DNA of 64,000 nt from Mesobacillus sp. S13 (GTDB taxonomy: Bacteria; Bacillota; Bacilli; Bacillales; Cytobacillaceae): the NCBI RefSeq assembly GCF_020422885.1, contig NZ_CP084622.1, forward strand, positions 2,561,001 through 2,625,000, written 5' to 3'. The translations under genes were made by a program, and so were the position numbers. The notes beneath the pieces are model-generated. The model was given only the letters and a program-made list of their open reading frames with translations. It did no database searches and was not told the DNA's origin. This document shows positions 16,872 to 26,527 of this stretch, one piece after another. Numbering within the stretch: position 1 is the first letter of the stretch; the number at the start of each line of letters is the position of its first letter.

Positions 16872-17924
16872 TTGAGTGAACATGAAAAAATCCGTTTGAC
16901 TTCTTTATCAACAAAGGCTGGCTGAGGATGCAAAATCAGTCCTGAGGACTTGACGCAAGTTTTGCGTCTATTGCCAGCGCAGGAACCTGTTCCTGAATTG
17001 CTAGTTGGACACGAAACATCCGATGATGCAGGTGTCTATAAACTGACTGATGATATCGCCCTAATCCAAACGATAGATTATTTCACCCCGATTGTGGATG
17101 ACCCGTATATGTTTGGGCAAATTGCGGCAGCAAATGCACTGAGTGATGTTTATGCAATGGGCGGTGAACCTAAAACAGTTCTTAATATAGTAGGATATCC
17201 TGTCAAAAAGCTTGGTCCGGATATGCTTGCTGAGATATTGAGAGGTGCCGGAGACAAGGTAAAAGAAGCAGGTGCAGTAACGATTGGCGGCCATTCCATC
17301 GATGATCAGGAACCAAAATTCGGTTTATCCGTAACAGGTTTGGCCCATCCTGGAGCCATCTGGAAAAATGTCGGTGCAGAACCGGGCGATTTGCTTGTGC
17401 TTTCAAAACCGATTGGTGTTGGCATCATGACTACAGGAATCAAGCGCAGTGCAGTCACTGCGGAGCAAGAGCAGGCGGTAACCGACACAATGGCATTATT
17501 GAATAAATCTGCGGCAGATGCGCTCAAGGAATTTACACCGCATGCTGTTACAGATGTCACTGGATTCGGGTTGCTAGGCCATGGAAGTGAAATTGCACGA
17601 GGCAGCAATGTGAGCTTTGAAATCTCACTATCGAAAGTACCTGTTTTAGATGGTACATATGATTTGGCTGCAAAAGGAGTCGTTCCTGGAGGATCAAAAT
17701 CTAACCATAAGTGGCTGGAAGATGATGTTCACTATGAAGACATCTCAAATGAAGAGCAGCTAGTGCTGTGTGATGCAATCACTTCTGGCGGCCTTCTCGT
17801 TTCGCTTCCTGAAAGTGAAGCTGAAAGGTACGTGGAAGTATTGAAAAACAAAGGACTTGACCATTCGGCTATAATAGGGAAAGTCACAGAAAAGCAAGAT
17901 AAGCTGATTTATGTAAAAAGGTGA
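16872..17924 (+). CDS. selD: Selenophosphate synthetase, selenocysteine-containing
   Basis: 350 aa when TGA at 16923-16925 is read as Sec. The start is TTG after GGAGGTGATCA. The N-terminus reads MSEHEKIRLTSLSTKAG, then U18-G-C-K21-I-SPEDL. This is the SelD active-site loop, with Sec in place of the usual Cys and the essential Lys three residues later. The rest is a normal SelD (HETSDDAGVYKL, DVYAMGGEPKTVLNI, GGHSIDDQEPKFGLSVTG, HAVTDVTGFGLLGH). The enzyme makes selenophosphate from selenide and ATP. Starting after the UGA would remove the catalytic loop. It is divergent from the SelW-like gene and selA. Confidence 0.95.
16952..16968 (+). promoter_or_regulatory. Candidate bacterial SECIS in selD
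   Basis: GACGCAA-GUU-UUGCGUC is a perfect 7-bp stem with a GUU loop, starting 27 nt after the UGA (loop at +34 to +36). The loop and its closing A-U pair match the hairpin in the SelW-like gene. A second small palindrome, AGTCC-TGA-GGACT, lies between the UGA and this hairpin. Confidence 0.6.
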
Positions 17925-17947
17925 AATCATTGAGATTTCACCTTTTC
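17915..17947. terminator. Bidirectional terminator between selD and tdh
   Basis: AAAAGGTGAAATC/GATTTCACCTTTT hairpin that overlaps the selD stop codon and serves the convergent tdh gene. Confidence 0.85.
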
Positions 17948-17955
17948 CATTGGTT

Positions 17956-18900
17956 TTATAGCTTTGTTTTCAGCTTTTCTAGCATATCAGCGGTCATGCT
18001 GGAAAGATCATACTTCGCCTTGAATCCCCACTCTTCCGCGGCTGCTGATGCATCAATGGAATTAGGCCAGCTATCTGCGATTGCTTGACGTACAGGATCA
18101 ACATTATAAGAAATCTCAAAACCAGGGATATGCTTCTTGATTTCAGCTGTCAGTTCCTCAGGGTCAAAAGTCATCGCCGTTACATTGAAAGCATTCCTAT
18201 GAATCAGCTTGGAAGGATCCGCTTCCATCAGATCGATAATAGCTCCGAGCGCATCTGGCATATACATCATGTCCATATAAGTACCTTTATCAATATATGA
18301 ACTATATTTTCCATTTTTGATTGCTTCATAGTAGATTTCAACTGCATAATCCGTTGTGCCGCCGCCTGGAGGGGTAACATATGAAATCAATCCTGGAAAT
18401 CTTACTCCCCTTGTGTCAACGCCAAAACGGTGGAAATAATAATCTGCTAGCAGTTCACCGGCAACCTTGTTGACACCATACATGGTCGTAGGACGCTGGA
18501 TCGTGTCCTGTGGCGTATTGTCTTTTGGCGTATTCGGCCCGAATGCCCCGATGGAACTTGGCGTGAAAAACTGTAAATCAAGCTCTCTTGCAGTTTCAAG
18601 AGCATTCATCAAGCCTCCCATATTCAAGTTCCATGCAAATACTGGCTTCGTTTCAGCCGTGGCAGATAATAAAGCTGCCATATGCATGATCGTATCAACT
18701 TCATATTTTTTGGCCAGTTCGACCATTTTGTTGGCATCCATGACATCAAGGATCTCAAATGGGCCGTTTACGGCTGCTTCTGAATCAGTTTTCCTGATGT
18801 CTGTCGCAATAACATTATCCTGCCCATAAATATCTCGTAGTTTAACTGTTAATTCAGAACCAATCTGGCCAAGTGCTCCTGTGATCAAGATTTTCCTCAT
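17956..18900 (-). CDS. tdh: L-threonine 3-dehydrogenase, NAD-epimerase-like type
   Basis: 314 aa extended SDR. It shows the Rossmann motif [45 protein letters not shown] and the catalytic YGVNK. These are signatures of the SDR-type threonine dehydrogenase, not the zinc medium-chain type. It oxidises L-threonine to 2-amino-3-ketobutyrate, which Kbl, encoded just upstream on the same strand, cleaves to glycine and acetyl-CoA. The symbol is used functionally; the fold differs from E. coli Tdh. The start is the ATG at 18900. Confidence 0.9.
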   Translation of the reverse strand: MRKILITGALGQIGSELTVKLRDIYGQDNVIATDIRKTDSEAAVNGPFEILDVMDANKMVELAKKYEVDTIMHMAALLSATAETKPVFAWNLNMGGLMNALETARELDLQFFTPSSIGAFGPNTPKDNTPQDTIQRPTTMYGVNKVAGELLADYYFHRFGVDTRGVRFPGLISYVTPPGGGTTDYAVEIYYEAIKNGKYSSYIDKGTYMDMMYMPDALGAIIDLMEADPSKLIHRNAFNVTAMTFDPEELTAEIKKHIPGFEISYNVDPVRQAIADSWPNSIDASAAAEEWGFKAKYDLSSMTADMLEKLKTKL

Positions 18901-18926
18901 TATATGTACTCCCCTTCGGTTTTCAT

Positions 18927-18960
18927 GAAAAAAGGAAGCCGGCTTGTCGTCAAACCGGCA
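18927..18960 (-). terminator. Hairpin terminator/attenuator between kbl and tdh
   Basis: GCCGGTTTG/CAAGCCGGC stem followed by TTCCTTTTTTC on the minus strand, directly after kbl and before tdh in the same operon. It could reduce tdh expression relative to kbl. Confidence 0.65.
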
Positions 18961-18967
18961 TATCCAA

Positions 18968-20158
18968 TTAAATAATCTCTAGTTCCTTGCCAACTTTTTC
19001 ATATATAGCAAGGGCATCATCCAGCATCCCTTTAGTGTGTGCTGCTGAAGGCATATTTCTTACGCGGCCAGTTCCGCGTGGTACGGTAGGGAATACAATC
19101 GATTTAGCGTACACTCCCTCTTCGTAAAGCCTTTTGCTGAACTGCTGTGTCTTGACTTCATCACCAATGATACATGGAGTGATCGGCGTCTCAGAATGGC
19201 CAATATCAAAACCAAGCTTTTGCAGACCATCCTTCAGATAGTTCGCGTTTTCCCATAGGCGTTCATTCAACTCTGTGCTGGCCATCAAGATTTCAATCGC
19301 TTGTATGCTGGCAGCAACATCTGCTGGTGTCAGAGAAGTCGAGAATAGGAACGGACGGCTTCTTACTTTCAGCCAATCAATCAGGTTCTGTTTCCCCGCA
19401 ACATAACCCCCAACTACGCCAATAGCCTTGGAAAGAGTCCCGATTTGGAAATCAACTTTATCTGAAAGGCCGAAATGCTTAACAGTTCCAGCACCTTCAC
19501 CAAGTACACCTGAACCGTGTGCATCATCGACATAGGTAATCAGGTCGAATTCCTCTGCGATTTCAACAATTTCCGGAAGCTTTGCAATGTCTCCATCCAT
19601 CGAGAACACGCCGTCGGTGATTACCATGATTTTATTGTATTGTCCTGACTCCTTCGCTTCTTTCGCTTTTGCACGAAGGTCCTCCATATCAGAATGGTTG
19701 AAACGGATAATCTTTGCTCTTGATAAACGGCAGCCATCAATTATGGATGCATGGTTCAGCTCATCAGACAGGATAGCATCATTTTTATCCATAACAGCTG
19801 AAATGGCTGCCATATTACACATGAATCCGGACTGGTAGGCAATCGCGGCCTCTGTCTTTTTGAATTTCGCCAGGATTTCCTCAAGCTCAAGGTGCAGTCT
19901 GAGTGTACCGTTGATTGTACGTACTGCTCCGGCACCAACTCCATATTTTTCAATCGCTTCATCTGCAGTCTTTTTCAATCTTTCATCAGTAGCAAGCCCA
20001 AGATAGTTATTAGAGGATAGGTTGATCATGTCTTTCCCATTGATGGTTATGATTGGTCCATTAGGGCTTTCTAACGGGTCGATCACATTATATAAACCCT
20101 TCCCTTTTAAGTCCTCAAGGTTCTCGTTTAAAAATTGATCCAATGTTTTGCTAGACAT
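18968..20158 (-). CDS. kbl: Glycine C-acetyltransferase (2-amino-3-ketobutyrate CoA ligase)
   Basis: 396 aa alpha-oxoamine synthase, PLP-dependent. The PLP Lys is K244 in [16 protein letters not shown], and other blocks are [27 protein letters not shown] and [17 protein letters not shown]. It cleaves 2-amino-3-ketobutyrate with CoA to glycine and acetyl-CoA, the second step after Tdh. BioF and HemA are related, but pairing with tdh decides for Kbl. Start ATG follows AAAGGGGA; the longer frame to 20251 lacks a ribosome binding site. Confidence 0.93.
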   Translation of the reverse strand: MSSKTLDQFLNENLEDLKGKGLYNVIDPLESPNGPIITINGKDMINLSSNNYLGLATDERLKKTADEAIEKYGVGAGAVRTINGTLRLHLELEEILAKFKKTEAAIAYQSGFMCNMAAISAVMDKNDAILSDELNHASIIDGCRLSRAKIIRFNHSDMEDLRAKAKEAKESGQYNKIMVITDGVFSMDGDIAKLPEIVEIAEEFDLITYVDDAHGSGVLGEGAGTVKHFGLSDKVDFQIGTLSKAIGVVGGYVAGKQNLIDWLKVRSRPFLFSTSLTPADVAASIQAIEILMASTELNERLWENANYLKDGLQKLGFDIGHSETPITPCIIGDEVKTQQFSKRLYEEGVYAKSIVFPTVPRGTGRVRNMPSAAHTKGMLDDALAIYEKVGKELEII

Positions 20159-20350
20159 CGTAAATCCCCTTTCTGCCGTCAAATTTGGCATGTCATTATA
20201 ATGGATACATCTGTCTTTTTGGAGAGGACAATGAAATTGTCTCTTTTCCATGTTTAGTGTGTGTTCACAAAATATACTTTATCATATTTATTTCATTTGT
20301 ACATCTATGAAGGACAGAAAACGCTTTCTTTTTTATCTGTTTATTTTCCC

Positions 20351-20542
20351 CTATTTTCCGGCCCAATGCATGAACTTTTTGTAAAAAGCGTGATATGCCT
20401 GAATTAACGTGAAGATATCAAGCAATAAAGACTTGAGGGGATCTTTAAAAATAGGTTTGAAAGTTTTTAATAGGGTATAGAAAAGAGAGCCATTTTGCAG
20501 GCAAGCAGACTGGCGGGGGCAGTGAAATTTTGAGTTATACAT
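20351..20542 (-). CDS. Hypothetical 63-aa protein
   Basis: MYNSKFHCPRQSACLQNGS and onward, with a hydrophobic-aromatic middle and basic end. No family recognised. The main support is AAGGAGGA about 11 bases before the ATG and a full-length open frame in the otherwise empty kbl-arcA spacer (20159-20601). The frame lacks a clear terminator. It may be a small sporulation or membrane-associated peptide, or chance. Confidence 0.4.
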   Translation of the reverse strand: MYNSKFHCPRQSACLQNGSLFYTLLKTFKPIFKDPLKSLLLDIFTLIQAYHAFYKKFMHWAGK

Positions 20543-20601
20543 AATGATCACTTCCTCCTTATTTCATATAGAAATAGATACTGAATATGGAGGCTGCTTT
20601 T

Positions 20602-21834
20602 ATGAAATATCCTTTGAATGTGACATCCGAAATTGGTGAGCTAAAATCAGTAGTACTTCACCGGCCAGGGAAGGAAGTTGAAAACCTGACGCCTAAATAC
20701 CTGGAACGGCTTCTTTTTGATGATATCCCTTATTTACCGGCAGTGCAGAGAGAACATGATTATTTTGCGGATGTATTAAGAAACCGCGGTGTAGAGGTAC
20801 TCTATCTGGAAGAATTAATGGAGGAATCATTAAAGTCCGAAGAGCTTCAACAACAGTTCCTGGATCAAGTATTGAATGAAAGTAAGAGCAACCTGAATGG
20901 CTCCCGAAAAACAGTTGAGGAGTACCTTCATTCTTTTTCAACGGATGAAATGATCCAAAAGGTCATGTCCGGTGTCCTTAAATCAGAAATCGAGCAAGAG
21001 AAAAAAGTTCATTTACATGAGTTGCTTGATGATTACTACCCCTTCTTCCTGGATCCAATGCCAAATCTTTATTTTACAAGAGACCCGGCAGCTGTGATTG
21101 GCAATGGTGTCTCTATTAACAAGATGTGTGAAGGGGCCAGAAAAAGAGAATCGTTATTTATGGACTTTATTATGAAACACCACCCGCGATTCTCTAGTCA
21201 TGATATTCCCCATTGGTATGATCGCGATGAATATTATCCATTAGAAGGCGGAGATGAGTTGGTACTCAGCCCTGAAGTAGTTGCGATTGGGGTGAGTGCA
21301 AGAACGTCTGCGCAGGCAATTGAAAAATTGGCGAAACGGATATTTTCAAGAAACAGCACAATTAAAAAAGTAGTGGCTGTTGAAATCCCTAAATTAAGAG
21401 CTTACATGCATTTGGATACTGTCTTTACTATGGTGGACCATGAGAAGTTTACGATTCACCACGGTATCGAAGGACCGAATGGCCATATGAAAATCTATAT
21501 CCTGGAAAAAGGCCAGGAACCCGATAAGCTTAATATAGCTGAGCGCTCTAATCTGACAGAGACACTGAAAGAAGTCCTCGGCTTGCAAGAGCTCGTATTG
21601 ATTCCTTGCGGAGGCGGACATGAAATCGCAGCGGCCCGAGAGCAATGGAACGACGGCTCCAATACACTTGCAATTGCCCCAGGTGTAGTCGTCACTTATG
21701 ACCGAAACTATGTTTCAAATGACTTACTGCGCAAAAATGGTGTGGAAGTCATCGAGATTCCAAGTTCCGAGCTGTCAAGAGGAAGAGGCGGCCCGCGATG
21801 CATGAGCATGCCGATTTATCGTAAGGATCTTTAA
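20602..21834 (+). CDS. arcA: Arginine deiminase
   Basis: 410 aa, full length. It hydrolyses arginine to citrulline and ammonia. Motifs seen: [13 protein letters not shown] (N-terminal), [23 protein letters not shown], the [11 protein letters not shown] block with the catalytic His, and the nucleophile Cys400 in [12 protein letters not shown] at 20602 is chosen because GGAGG is eight bases upstream; an in-frame ATG at 20587 overlaps that site. No arcB, arcC, arcD or ArgR-type regulator is adjacent, so it is an orphan member of the ADI pathway. It ends in a terminator shared with the AbrB-like gene. Confidence 0.95.
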   Translation: MKYPLNVTSEIGELKSVVLHRPGKEVENLTPKYLERLLFDDIPYLPAVQREHDYFADVLRNRGVEVLYLEELMEESLKSEELQQQFLDQVLNESKSNLNGSRKTVEEYLHSFSTDEMIQKVMSGVLKSEIEQEKKVHLHELLDDYYPFFLDPMPNLYFTRDPAAVIGNGVSINKMCEGARKRESLFMDFIMKHHPRFSSHDIPHWYDRDEYYPLEGGDELVLSPEVVAIGVSARTSAQAIEKLAKRIFSRNSTIKKVVAVEIPKLRAYMHLDTVFTMVDHEKFTIHHGIEGPNGHMKIYILEKGQEPDKLNIAERSNLTETLKEVLGLQELVLIPCGGGHEIAAAREQWNDGSNTLAIAPGVVVTYDRNYVSNDLLRKNGVEVIEIPSSELSRGRGGPRCMSMPIYRKDL

Positions 21835-21841
21835 CAGAAAT

Positions 21842-21878
21842 AAAAAGGCAGTCCTCTTCATTTGAGGGCTGCCTAAAA
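21842..21878. terminator. Bidirectional terminator
   Basis: AAAAAGGCAGTCCTC/GAGGGCTGCCTAAAA hairpin between arcA and the convergent AbrB-like gene. Confidence 0.75.
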
Positions 21879-21885
21879 GTGTTTT

Positions 21886-22167
21886 CTAGTTGGTCGCCAG
21901 ATAGCTTTGGAGCTCTTTGATCAATTGCTCCGCTCCTTCTTTGCTTAAGACGATTCTTCCATTTGCAAGTGACATGTTATTGCTGCTGATTGTACCAGTT
22001 ATGAGACAAGTCTGATCTGGCTGGTATTTCTTCAGGATGATCATATCCTCATCAACAAATATCTCGAGCGGATCGCTCTCACCGATACTCAGCTTTTTTC
22101 TGAGCTCCATCGGAATGACCACTCTACCCAGCTGATCCGTTTTCCTCACGATTCCTGTAGCCTTCAT
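21886..22167 (-). CDS. AbrB-family transition-state regulator
   Basis: 93 aa. The N-terminal swapped-hairpin DNA-binding domain reads MKATGIVRKTDQLGRVVIP followed by MELRKKLSIGESDPLEI, and the C-terminal dimerisation part carries LITGTISSNNMSLANGRIVLS. The length and both halves match AbrB/Abh of B. subtilis, which repress stationary-phase genes during growth. It could be AbrB itself or a paralogue; the location beside arcA does not match the B. subtilis abrB locus, so I leave the symbol empty. The ATG follows GGAAGGATG. Confidence 0.9.
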   Translation of the reverse strand: MKATGIVRKTDQLGRVVIPMELRKKLSIGESDPLEIFVDEDMIILKKYQPDQTCLITGTISSNNMSLANGRIVLSKEGAEQLIKELQSYLATN

Positions 22168-22308
22168 CTAGCATCCTTCCCTTCTGTAAAAAGTATGGGA
22201 TGTGGATGACTGTTCTTTGAAAAAATTCTAGCCCAATACAATTATAGCAAAACGAGGGATTATTTTACATTCTAAATGTGTCGGAATTGGCTCTTAAAAA
22301 AGTGCCCA

Positions 22309-22345
22309 AAAAAGGCTAAATTCTCTATAACAGAATTTAGCCTCA
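22309..22345 (-). terminator. Terminator after the YqcI/YcgG gene
   Basis: GGCTAAATTCT/AGAATTTAGCC stem followed by TTTTTTGG on the minus strand. Confidence 0.85.
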
Positions 22346-22349
22346 TGTA

Positions 22350-23078
22350 TTATTTATGATGAAAAGGGCATTTGCCTTCTATTGGCTTGCTGTCATCTCC
22401 AATAAAATACATCTTCCATTCTCTGTGATCAGGGTCGCCATAATGACTCACATTGGGATGCTTTGGCAGATTGTCCCACTTTTCAACTCGCTCTCTTACC
22501 TTCTCACGGGACATGATCCCACCTTTTGAAGTTCCTTCAAGACCATCAAAAATTCGTCGCGGCTGGAAACCAATGACGAGACTATTTCCGAGGTCCCTCG
22601 TTTTCCTTTGTTTATAAGCCGGAGCATTCCCAAAAGCAAAGAATGGTTCCCCAGCAAACGAAAATGCCCATAAGTGATGGTCTGGATCCGTTGGATAATC
22701 AGCAGGCCACGGCTTCGTGTCTTTCTCATGTAAAAATTGAAGTACATTCCAGAAATATTCTCGGTAATACTGAATTGTTTTTTCTTCCATTTCAGGTTCA
22801 ACAAATACAAATAAACCATGCCTGATAAGAGGTTTTGATTCGTCAAATAAACCTATGAACTCTTCAATGGCCCCAGGCAACTGTTCCCAATTTTCCCGGC
22901 TTATATATGAGTAGCGGAGTTCCCCTTTTTTCTCCGCAGACATTCCAAAATAACATGGGAACTCTCGATGAGTGACAACATCACGGAAATTTTTATATTC
23001 GTCTATAACCCATTCGGGTACACGATCAGGATTGACCATATCTTCCTTTGTAAATAAATAGCTATTGGCAACTCTCAT
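22350..23078 (-). CDS. YqcI/YcgG family protein
   Basis: 242 aa. It matches the YqcI/YcgG family through EFPCYFGMSAEKKGELRYSYI near the N-terminus, the central HLWAFSFAGEPFFAFGNAPAY and the C-terminal KCPFHHK. These proteins are cytoplasmic and their function is unknown; a heme- or iron-related role has been suggested for relatives with the Cys/His tail, which I cannot confirm. The ATG at 23078 is six bases after GAGGTG; the upstream GTG overlaps that site. It is a single gene. Confidence 0.85.
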   Translation of the reverse strand: MRVANSYLFTKEDMVNPDRVPEWVIDEYKNFRDVVTHREFPCYFGMSAEKKGELRYSYISRENWEQLPGAIEEFIGLFDESKPLIRHGLFVFVEPEMEEKTIQYYREYFWNVLQFLHEKDTKPWPADYPTDPDHHLWAFSFAGEPFFAFGNAPAYKQRKTRDLGNSLVIGFQPRRIFDGLEGTSKGGIMSREKVRERVEKWDNLPKHPNVSHYGDPDHREWKMYFIGDDSKPIEGKCPFHHK

Positions 23079-23218
23079 TTTATACACCTCAATTAGTTAG
23101 TCAGCTAGTTATCATTTACCCACGCAATCTGATATTAAACAGTATCAACCTCTTATGCCCGAATTGCTTGCATTTTTGCACAACTTCATTAAGAATGATT
23201 GGTTTCCACGAAGCTATT

Positions 23219-23261
23219 AAAAAAGGTGAAAGCATGCGTCATGCATGCTTTCACCTTTTAA
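23219..23261. terminator. Hairpin terminator after the LVIVD protein gene
   Basis: AAAAGGTGAAAGCATG pairs with CATGCTTTCACCTTTT, a 16-bp stem with flanking A and T runs. Confidence 0.85.
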
Positions 23262-23263
23262 AT

Positions 23264-24667
23264 TCACTCAATTCCCTGTTTATGCGGTTGAGCGGAATTA
23301 TTATTCTTTTGTAAAACCTTTAACCCTGATCCAATATCAGATGCAAGAATGTAGTTTCTGTCAATGAATACTCCCCATACATCGCTTTTTTCAGGAGTGT
23401 ACTGTCCAACTTGAACAGGATTTGCAGGATCAGTGATATCCACTGCATATACTCCTCCCGCATAGTGAGACAAATACAATGTGTTACCATGGACTTTAGG
23501 GTCATGAACTGTATTTGCGAATGTAATACCATCTTCAACATCATCTACTAAATCTGTTTTGAATTCACTCAGCAACTTAGGATTTGTTTTATCCTTTATA
23601 TCAAATATCCTTGTGTAGCCGTAGGATTGTTCATAGCCTTCTTTCGTTGGGTTATAGACTTCCCTTGTCTCGATCAGGACATTTCCTCCTTTTGCCAGGG
23701 TAGCCGAGTGGGCGGATCCCTGCTGATCGGAACCGAAATCTGTTCGTCCAAGATATTTAGGGTTCTCCGCATTGCTGATGTCAAAAATGACTGTTCCCAA
23801 ATCCCACATCGATACATAAGCATATTTTCCGGTTTCATCTATCATCGTGCTGTGATTGAATACTGGACGGGTTTTTCCGTCAGGAGAATACCAATGGTAT
23901 CCGTTAAAATCGTCCGGAATTTCCTCCAACGTCCTTGGGTCGAACTCCCACAATTTCTTTGGATTTGCTGGGTCACTAACATCAACAACCTGGAAATCCT
24001 TCTCCTCACCATGGCTGTAATAGTCAGCATAAGGGTTAGCGGCAAGTACGATCGCCCGGTTGCCTTGCATGGTTAAATATAATTCGTGTGTTCCTCTCGT
24101 TTTCTTGGTTACTTCATAGAATCCCAGCTTCTTTGGTTCTGTTGGGTCGGTTACGTCATAAATCAGGAATCCCCCTTTTGACTCAGGATTTTTACTATCT
24201 AACTGCTGAACACTCACAACAGCAAGATCTCCATTAAAGGATGGAGTGTTGACGCTTTTTACAATCACTTTTTCCTGCCACGTTCCAGGGATATCATTAT
24301 TGGCAAAAACAGCTACCTCTTTTGGATTGGACGGATCCTTCATATCAAACACCCTCACCCCGCCATTTCCGCCATTTTTCGTGTGAGTTCCAAGGTAAGC
24401 AAACCCTTTATGTGCATAGACATCAGCAAAGCTGTTCTGCTTTCCGTCAGCTCTTACCGTGTTCATCTCAGGAGCGGCTGCTTCATGTAAGAATTGAAGG
24501 TTTTTACTCCCTTCCATTAAAGGGACAGAAACATTGCTATACCCAGCCCTCTCTCCTTTTTCTATATTGACATCCCCAAGTTCGTCATGCGCAAAAACAT
24601 TGTATGGAACTGAAGAAACCGTCAAAGCACCTGCTAGAATCAGACTAGATAACAATCGTTTTTTCAT
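23264..24667 (-). CDS. Secreted LVIVD-repeat beta-propeller protein
   Basis: 467 aa with a Sec signal peptide ([19 protein letters not shown]..., likely cut near NVFA-HD at about 26). The mature part is built of repeated units of the form F-D-[IV]-x-[DN]-P-x-[ND]-P-K-x-L, for example VFDMKDPSNPKEV, IYDVTDPTEPKKL, VVDVSDPANPKKL, IFDISNAENPKYL, IFDIKDKTNPKLL and VDITDPANPVQV. That is the LVIVD repeat, expected to form a six- or seven-bladed propeller outside the cell. No enzymatic motif is seen; function unknown. It is monocistronic. The 299 bp upstream hold its promoter region and that of yfmM, with no recognisable regulator site. Confidence 0.88.
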   Translation of the reverse strand: MKKRLLSSLILAGALTVSSVPYNVFAHDELGDVNIEKGERAGYSNVSVPLMEGSKNLQFLHEAAAPEMNTVRADGKQNSFADVYAHKGFAYLGTHTKNGGNGGVRVFDMKDPSNPKEVAVFANNDIPGTWQEKVIVKSVNTPSFNGDLAVVSVQQLDSKNPESKGGFLIYDVTDPTEPKKLGFYEVTKKTRGTHELYLTMQGNRAIVLAANPYADYYSHGEEKDFQVVDVSDPANPKKLWEFDPRTLEEIPDDFNGYHWYSPDGKTRPVFNHSTMIDETGKYAYVSMWDLGTVIFDISNAENPKYLGRTDFGSDQQGSAHSATLAKGGNVLIETREVYNPTKEGYEQSYGYTRIFDIKDKTNPKLLSEFKTDLVDDVEDGITFANTVHDPKVHGNTLYLSHYAGGVYAVDITDPANPVQVGQYTPEKSDVWGVFIDRNYILASDIGSGLKVLQKNNNSAQPHKQGIE

Positions 24668-24966
24668 ATCTTAAAACCTCCTTCTATGTATTGAATAACA
24701 ATATAGCAGAGGAGAAAAAGCCGTTTCAATCAATATACAGTATATTTTGTAAATTCAGTTAATTTATACTAATCCTGTAAATTACTAGTAAGTCTATAGT
24801 AATTGCTTAGAACCCCGAAATAGGTAATTTACCACAATGTTTATAAAAACAGCTTCCATAACTTCCAGCCTAGAAAACTCTGGTGGAAATCTATAGATTT
24901 TAGTATGATTAAGAAATGTGATTGTTAAAAAATTACCTTAAAATAGATTAAAGCGAGGATTTTATC

Positions 24967-26520
24967 ATGAGTTTATTGAACGTAGAAAATTTAAGCCACA
25001 CGTTTGGTGACCGTACCCTTTTCAAGGATGTTTCCTTTCGATTGCTGGCTGAAGACCACGTAGGTCTTGTAGGTGCGAATGGTGTCGGAAAGTCGACATT
25101 GATGAATATCATTACCGGACAGTTGATCCACGATTCCGGTAAGGTTGAATGGACTCCAGGCGTGGAATACGGATATTTAGATCAGCATACCGTGCTGACC
25201 CCTGGGAAAACAATCCGCGATGCATTGCGCGATGCCTTCCTTCCGCTTTTCAAAAAAGAAGAAGAACTGAATGAAGTGACAGCAAAAATGGCGGATGCAA
25301 CACCAGAAGAGCTGGAAAAGCTACTTGAACAAATGGCGGAAATACAGGATGCACTTGATGCAGGCGGATTCTATTCCCTGGATATTGAAGTCGAGGAAGC
25401 GGCACGCGGTCTTGGTCTTGATGCAATCGGAATTGACCGAGATGTTTCCGCATTGAGCGGCGGGCAACGCACGAAGGTCTTGCTTGCCAAGTTATTGTTG
25501 GAGAAACCAAAAGTATTACTTCTTGATGAGCCTACCAACTACCTTGATCTCGAGCATATCCAGTGGCTGTCCAGATACCTGAAAGATTACCCTTATGCTT
25601 TTATCCTGATTTCTCACGACACTGAATTCATGAACCAGGTTTCGAATGTCATTTTCCAGCTGGAATTTTCAAAGCTTACCCGTTATACTGCAACCTATGA
25701 AAAGTTCCTGGAATTAGCCGAGATCAATAAAAACCAGCATATTAACGCATACGAAAAGCAGAAGGAATTCATCAAGAAACAAGAAGATTTCATTGCAAAA
25801 AATAAAGCACGCTATTCGACAACAGGCCGTGCAAAAAGCCGCCAAAAGCAGCTTGACCGTATGGAGAGGATCGACAGACCTGAAACAGCTGTCAAACCTA
25901 CCTTTGAATTCAAAGAATCACGGGCTAGCAGCCGCTATGTTTTTGAAGGAACTGATTTCGAAATCGGATACACTCACCCGCTTCTTCCGAAATTATCGGT
26001 TACAATTGAGCGCGGAGAAAAGATTGCGATTGTCGGAATGAACGGTGTTGGTAAATCGACATTGCTGAAGACCATGCTCGGAAAGATTCCTCCATTGAGC
26101 GGCAAGATCGAGCGCGGAGACTTCCTTTTCCCTTCCTACTTTGAACAGGAAGTGAAAGCAGGAAACATCACTCCGATTGAAGATGTATGGAGCGAGTTCC
26201 CAGGTATGGACCAGCATCAGGTCCGAGCTGCCTTAGCACGTGGCGGTCTAAAGAATGAACATATTTCACGTCCGCTGAACCAGCTTAGCGGCGGAGAGCA
26301 GGCGAAAGTCCGCCTGACAAAATTGCTTATGCACGAGAGCAACTGGCTGCTGTTTGACGAGCCTACCAACCACTTGGACATTACTGCGAAAGCGGAATTA
26401 AAGCGAGCTTTGAAAGCGTATAAAGGGACGATTGTCCTTGTCAGCCACGAACCAGATTTCTACGAAGACTGGGTAACCAAAGTCTGGAATGTAGAAGAAT
26501 GGGCCGAAAACTCTAAGTAA
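24967..26520 (+). CDS. yfmM: ABC-F family ATPase
   Basis: 517 aa, two ABC domains in one chain and no membrane segments. Walker A motifs are GANGVGKST (about 36) and GMNGVGKST; signatures are LSGGQRTK and LSGGEQAK; Walker B is LLLDEPTNYLDL and LFDEPTNHLD. The linker has the ABC-F pattern of charged helices. The overall length and N-terminus (MSLLNVENLSHTFGDRTLF) resemble B. subtilis YfmM. ABC-F proteins bind the ribosomal E site and ease stalled or antibiotic-blocked translation; the role of YfmM in particular is not settled. The start ATG follows AAGCGAGGA. A strong terminator follows. Confidence 0.9.
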   Translation: MSLLNVENLSHTFGDRTLFKDVSFRLLAEDHVGLVGANGVGKSTLMNIITGQLIHDSGKVEWTPGVEYGYLDQHTVLTPGKTIRDALRDAFLPLFKKEEELNEVTAKMADATPEELEKLLEQMAEIQDALDAGGFYSLDIEVEEAARGLGLDAIGIDRDVSALSGGQRTKVLLAKLLLEKPKVLLLDEPTNYLDLEHIQWLSRYLKDYPYAFILISHDTEFMNQVSNVIFQLEFSKLTRYTATYEKFLELAEINKNQHINAYEKQKEFIKKQEDFIAKNKARYSTTGRAKSRQKQLDRMERIDRPETAVKPTFEFKESRASSRYVFEGTDFEIGYTHPLLPKLSVTIERGEKIAIVGMNGVGKSTLLKTMLGKIPPLSGKIERGDFLFPSYFEQEVKAGNITPIEDVWSEFPGMDQHQVRAALARGGLKNEHISRPLNQLSGGEQAKVRLTKLLMHESNWLLFDEPTNHLDITAKAELKRALKAYKGTIVLVSHEPDFYEDWVTKVWNVEEWAENSK

Positions 26521-26527
26521 ACAAAGG

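Noticed and set aside
16950..17924. Short SelD starting after the UGA
   Set aside because: It would lack the catalytic loop and has no ribosome binding site; the TTG at 16872 has a good GGAGGTGA site and the upstream frame aligns to SelD N-termini.
22302..22345. Additional small gene in the AbrB-YqcI spacer
   Set aside because: Only a terminator hairpin and AT-rich DNA are visible, with no frame that has a ribosome binding site.
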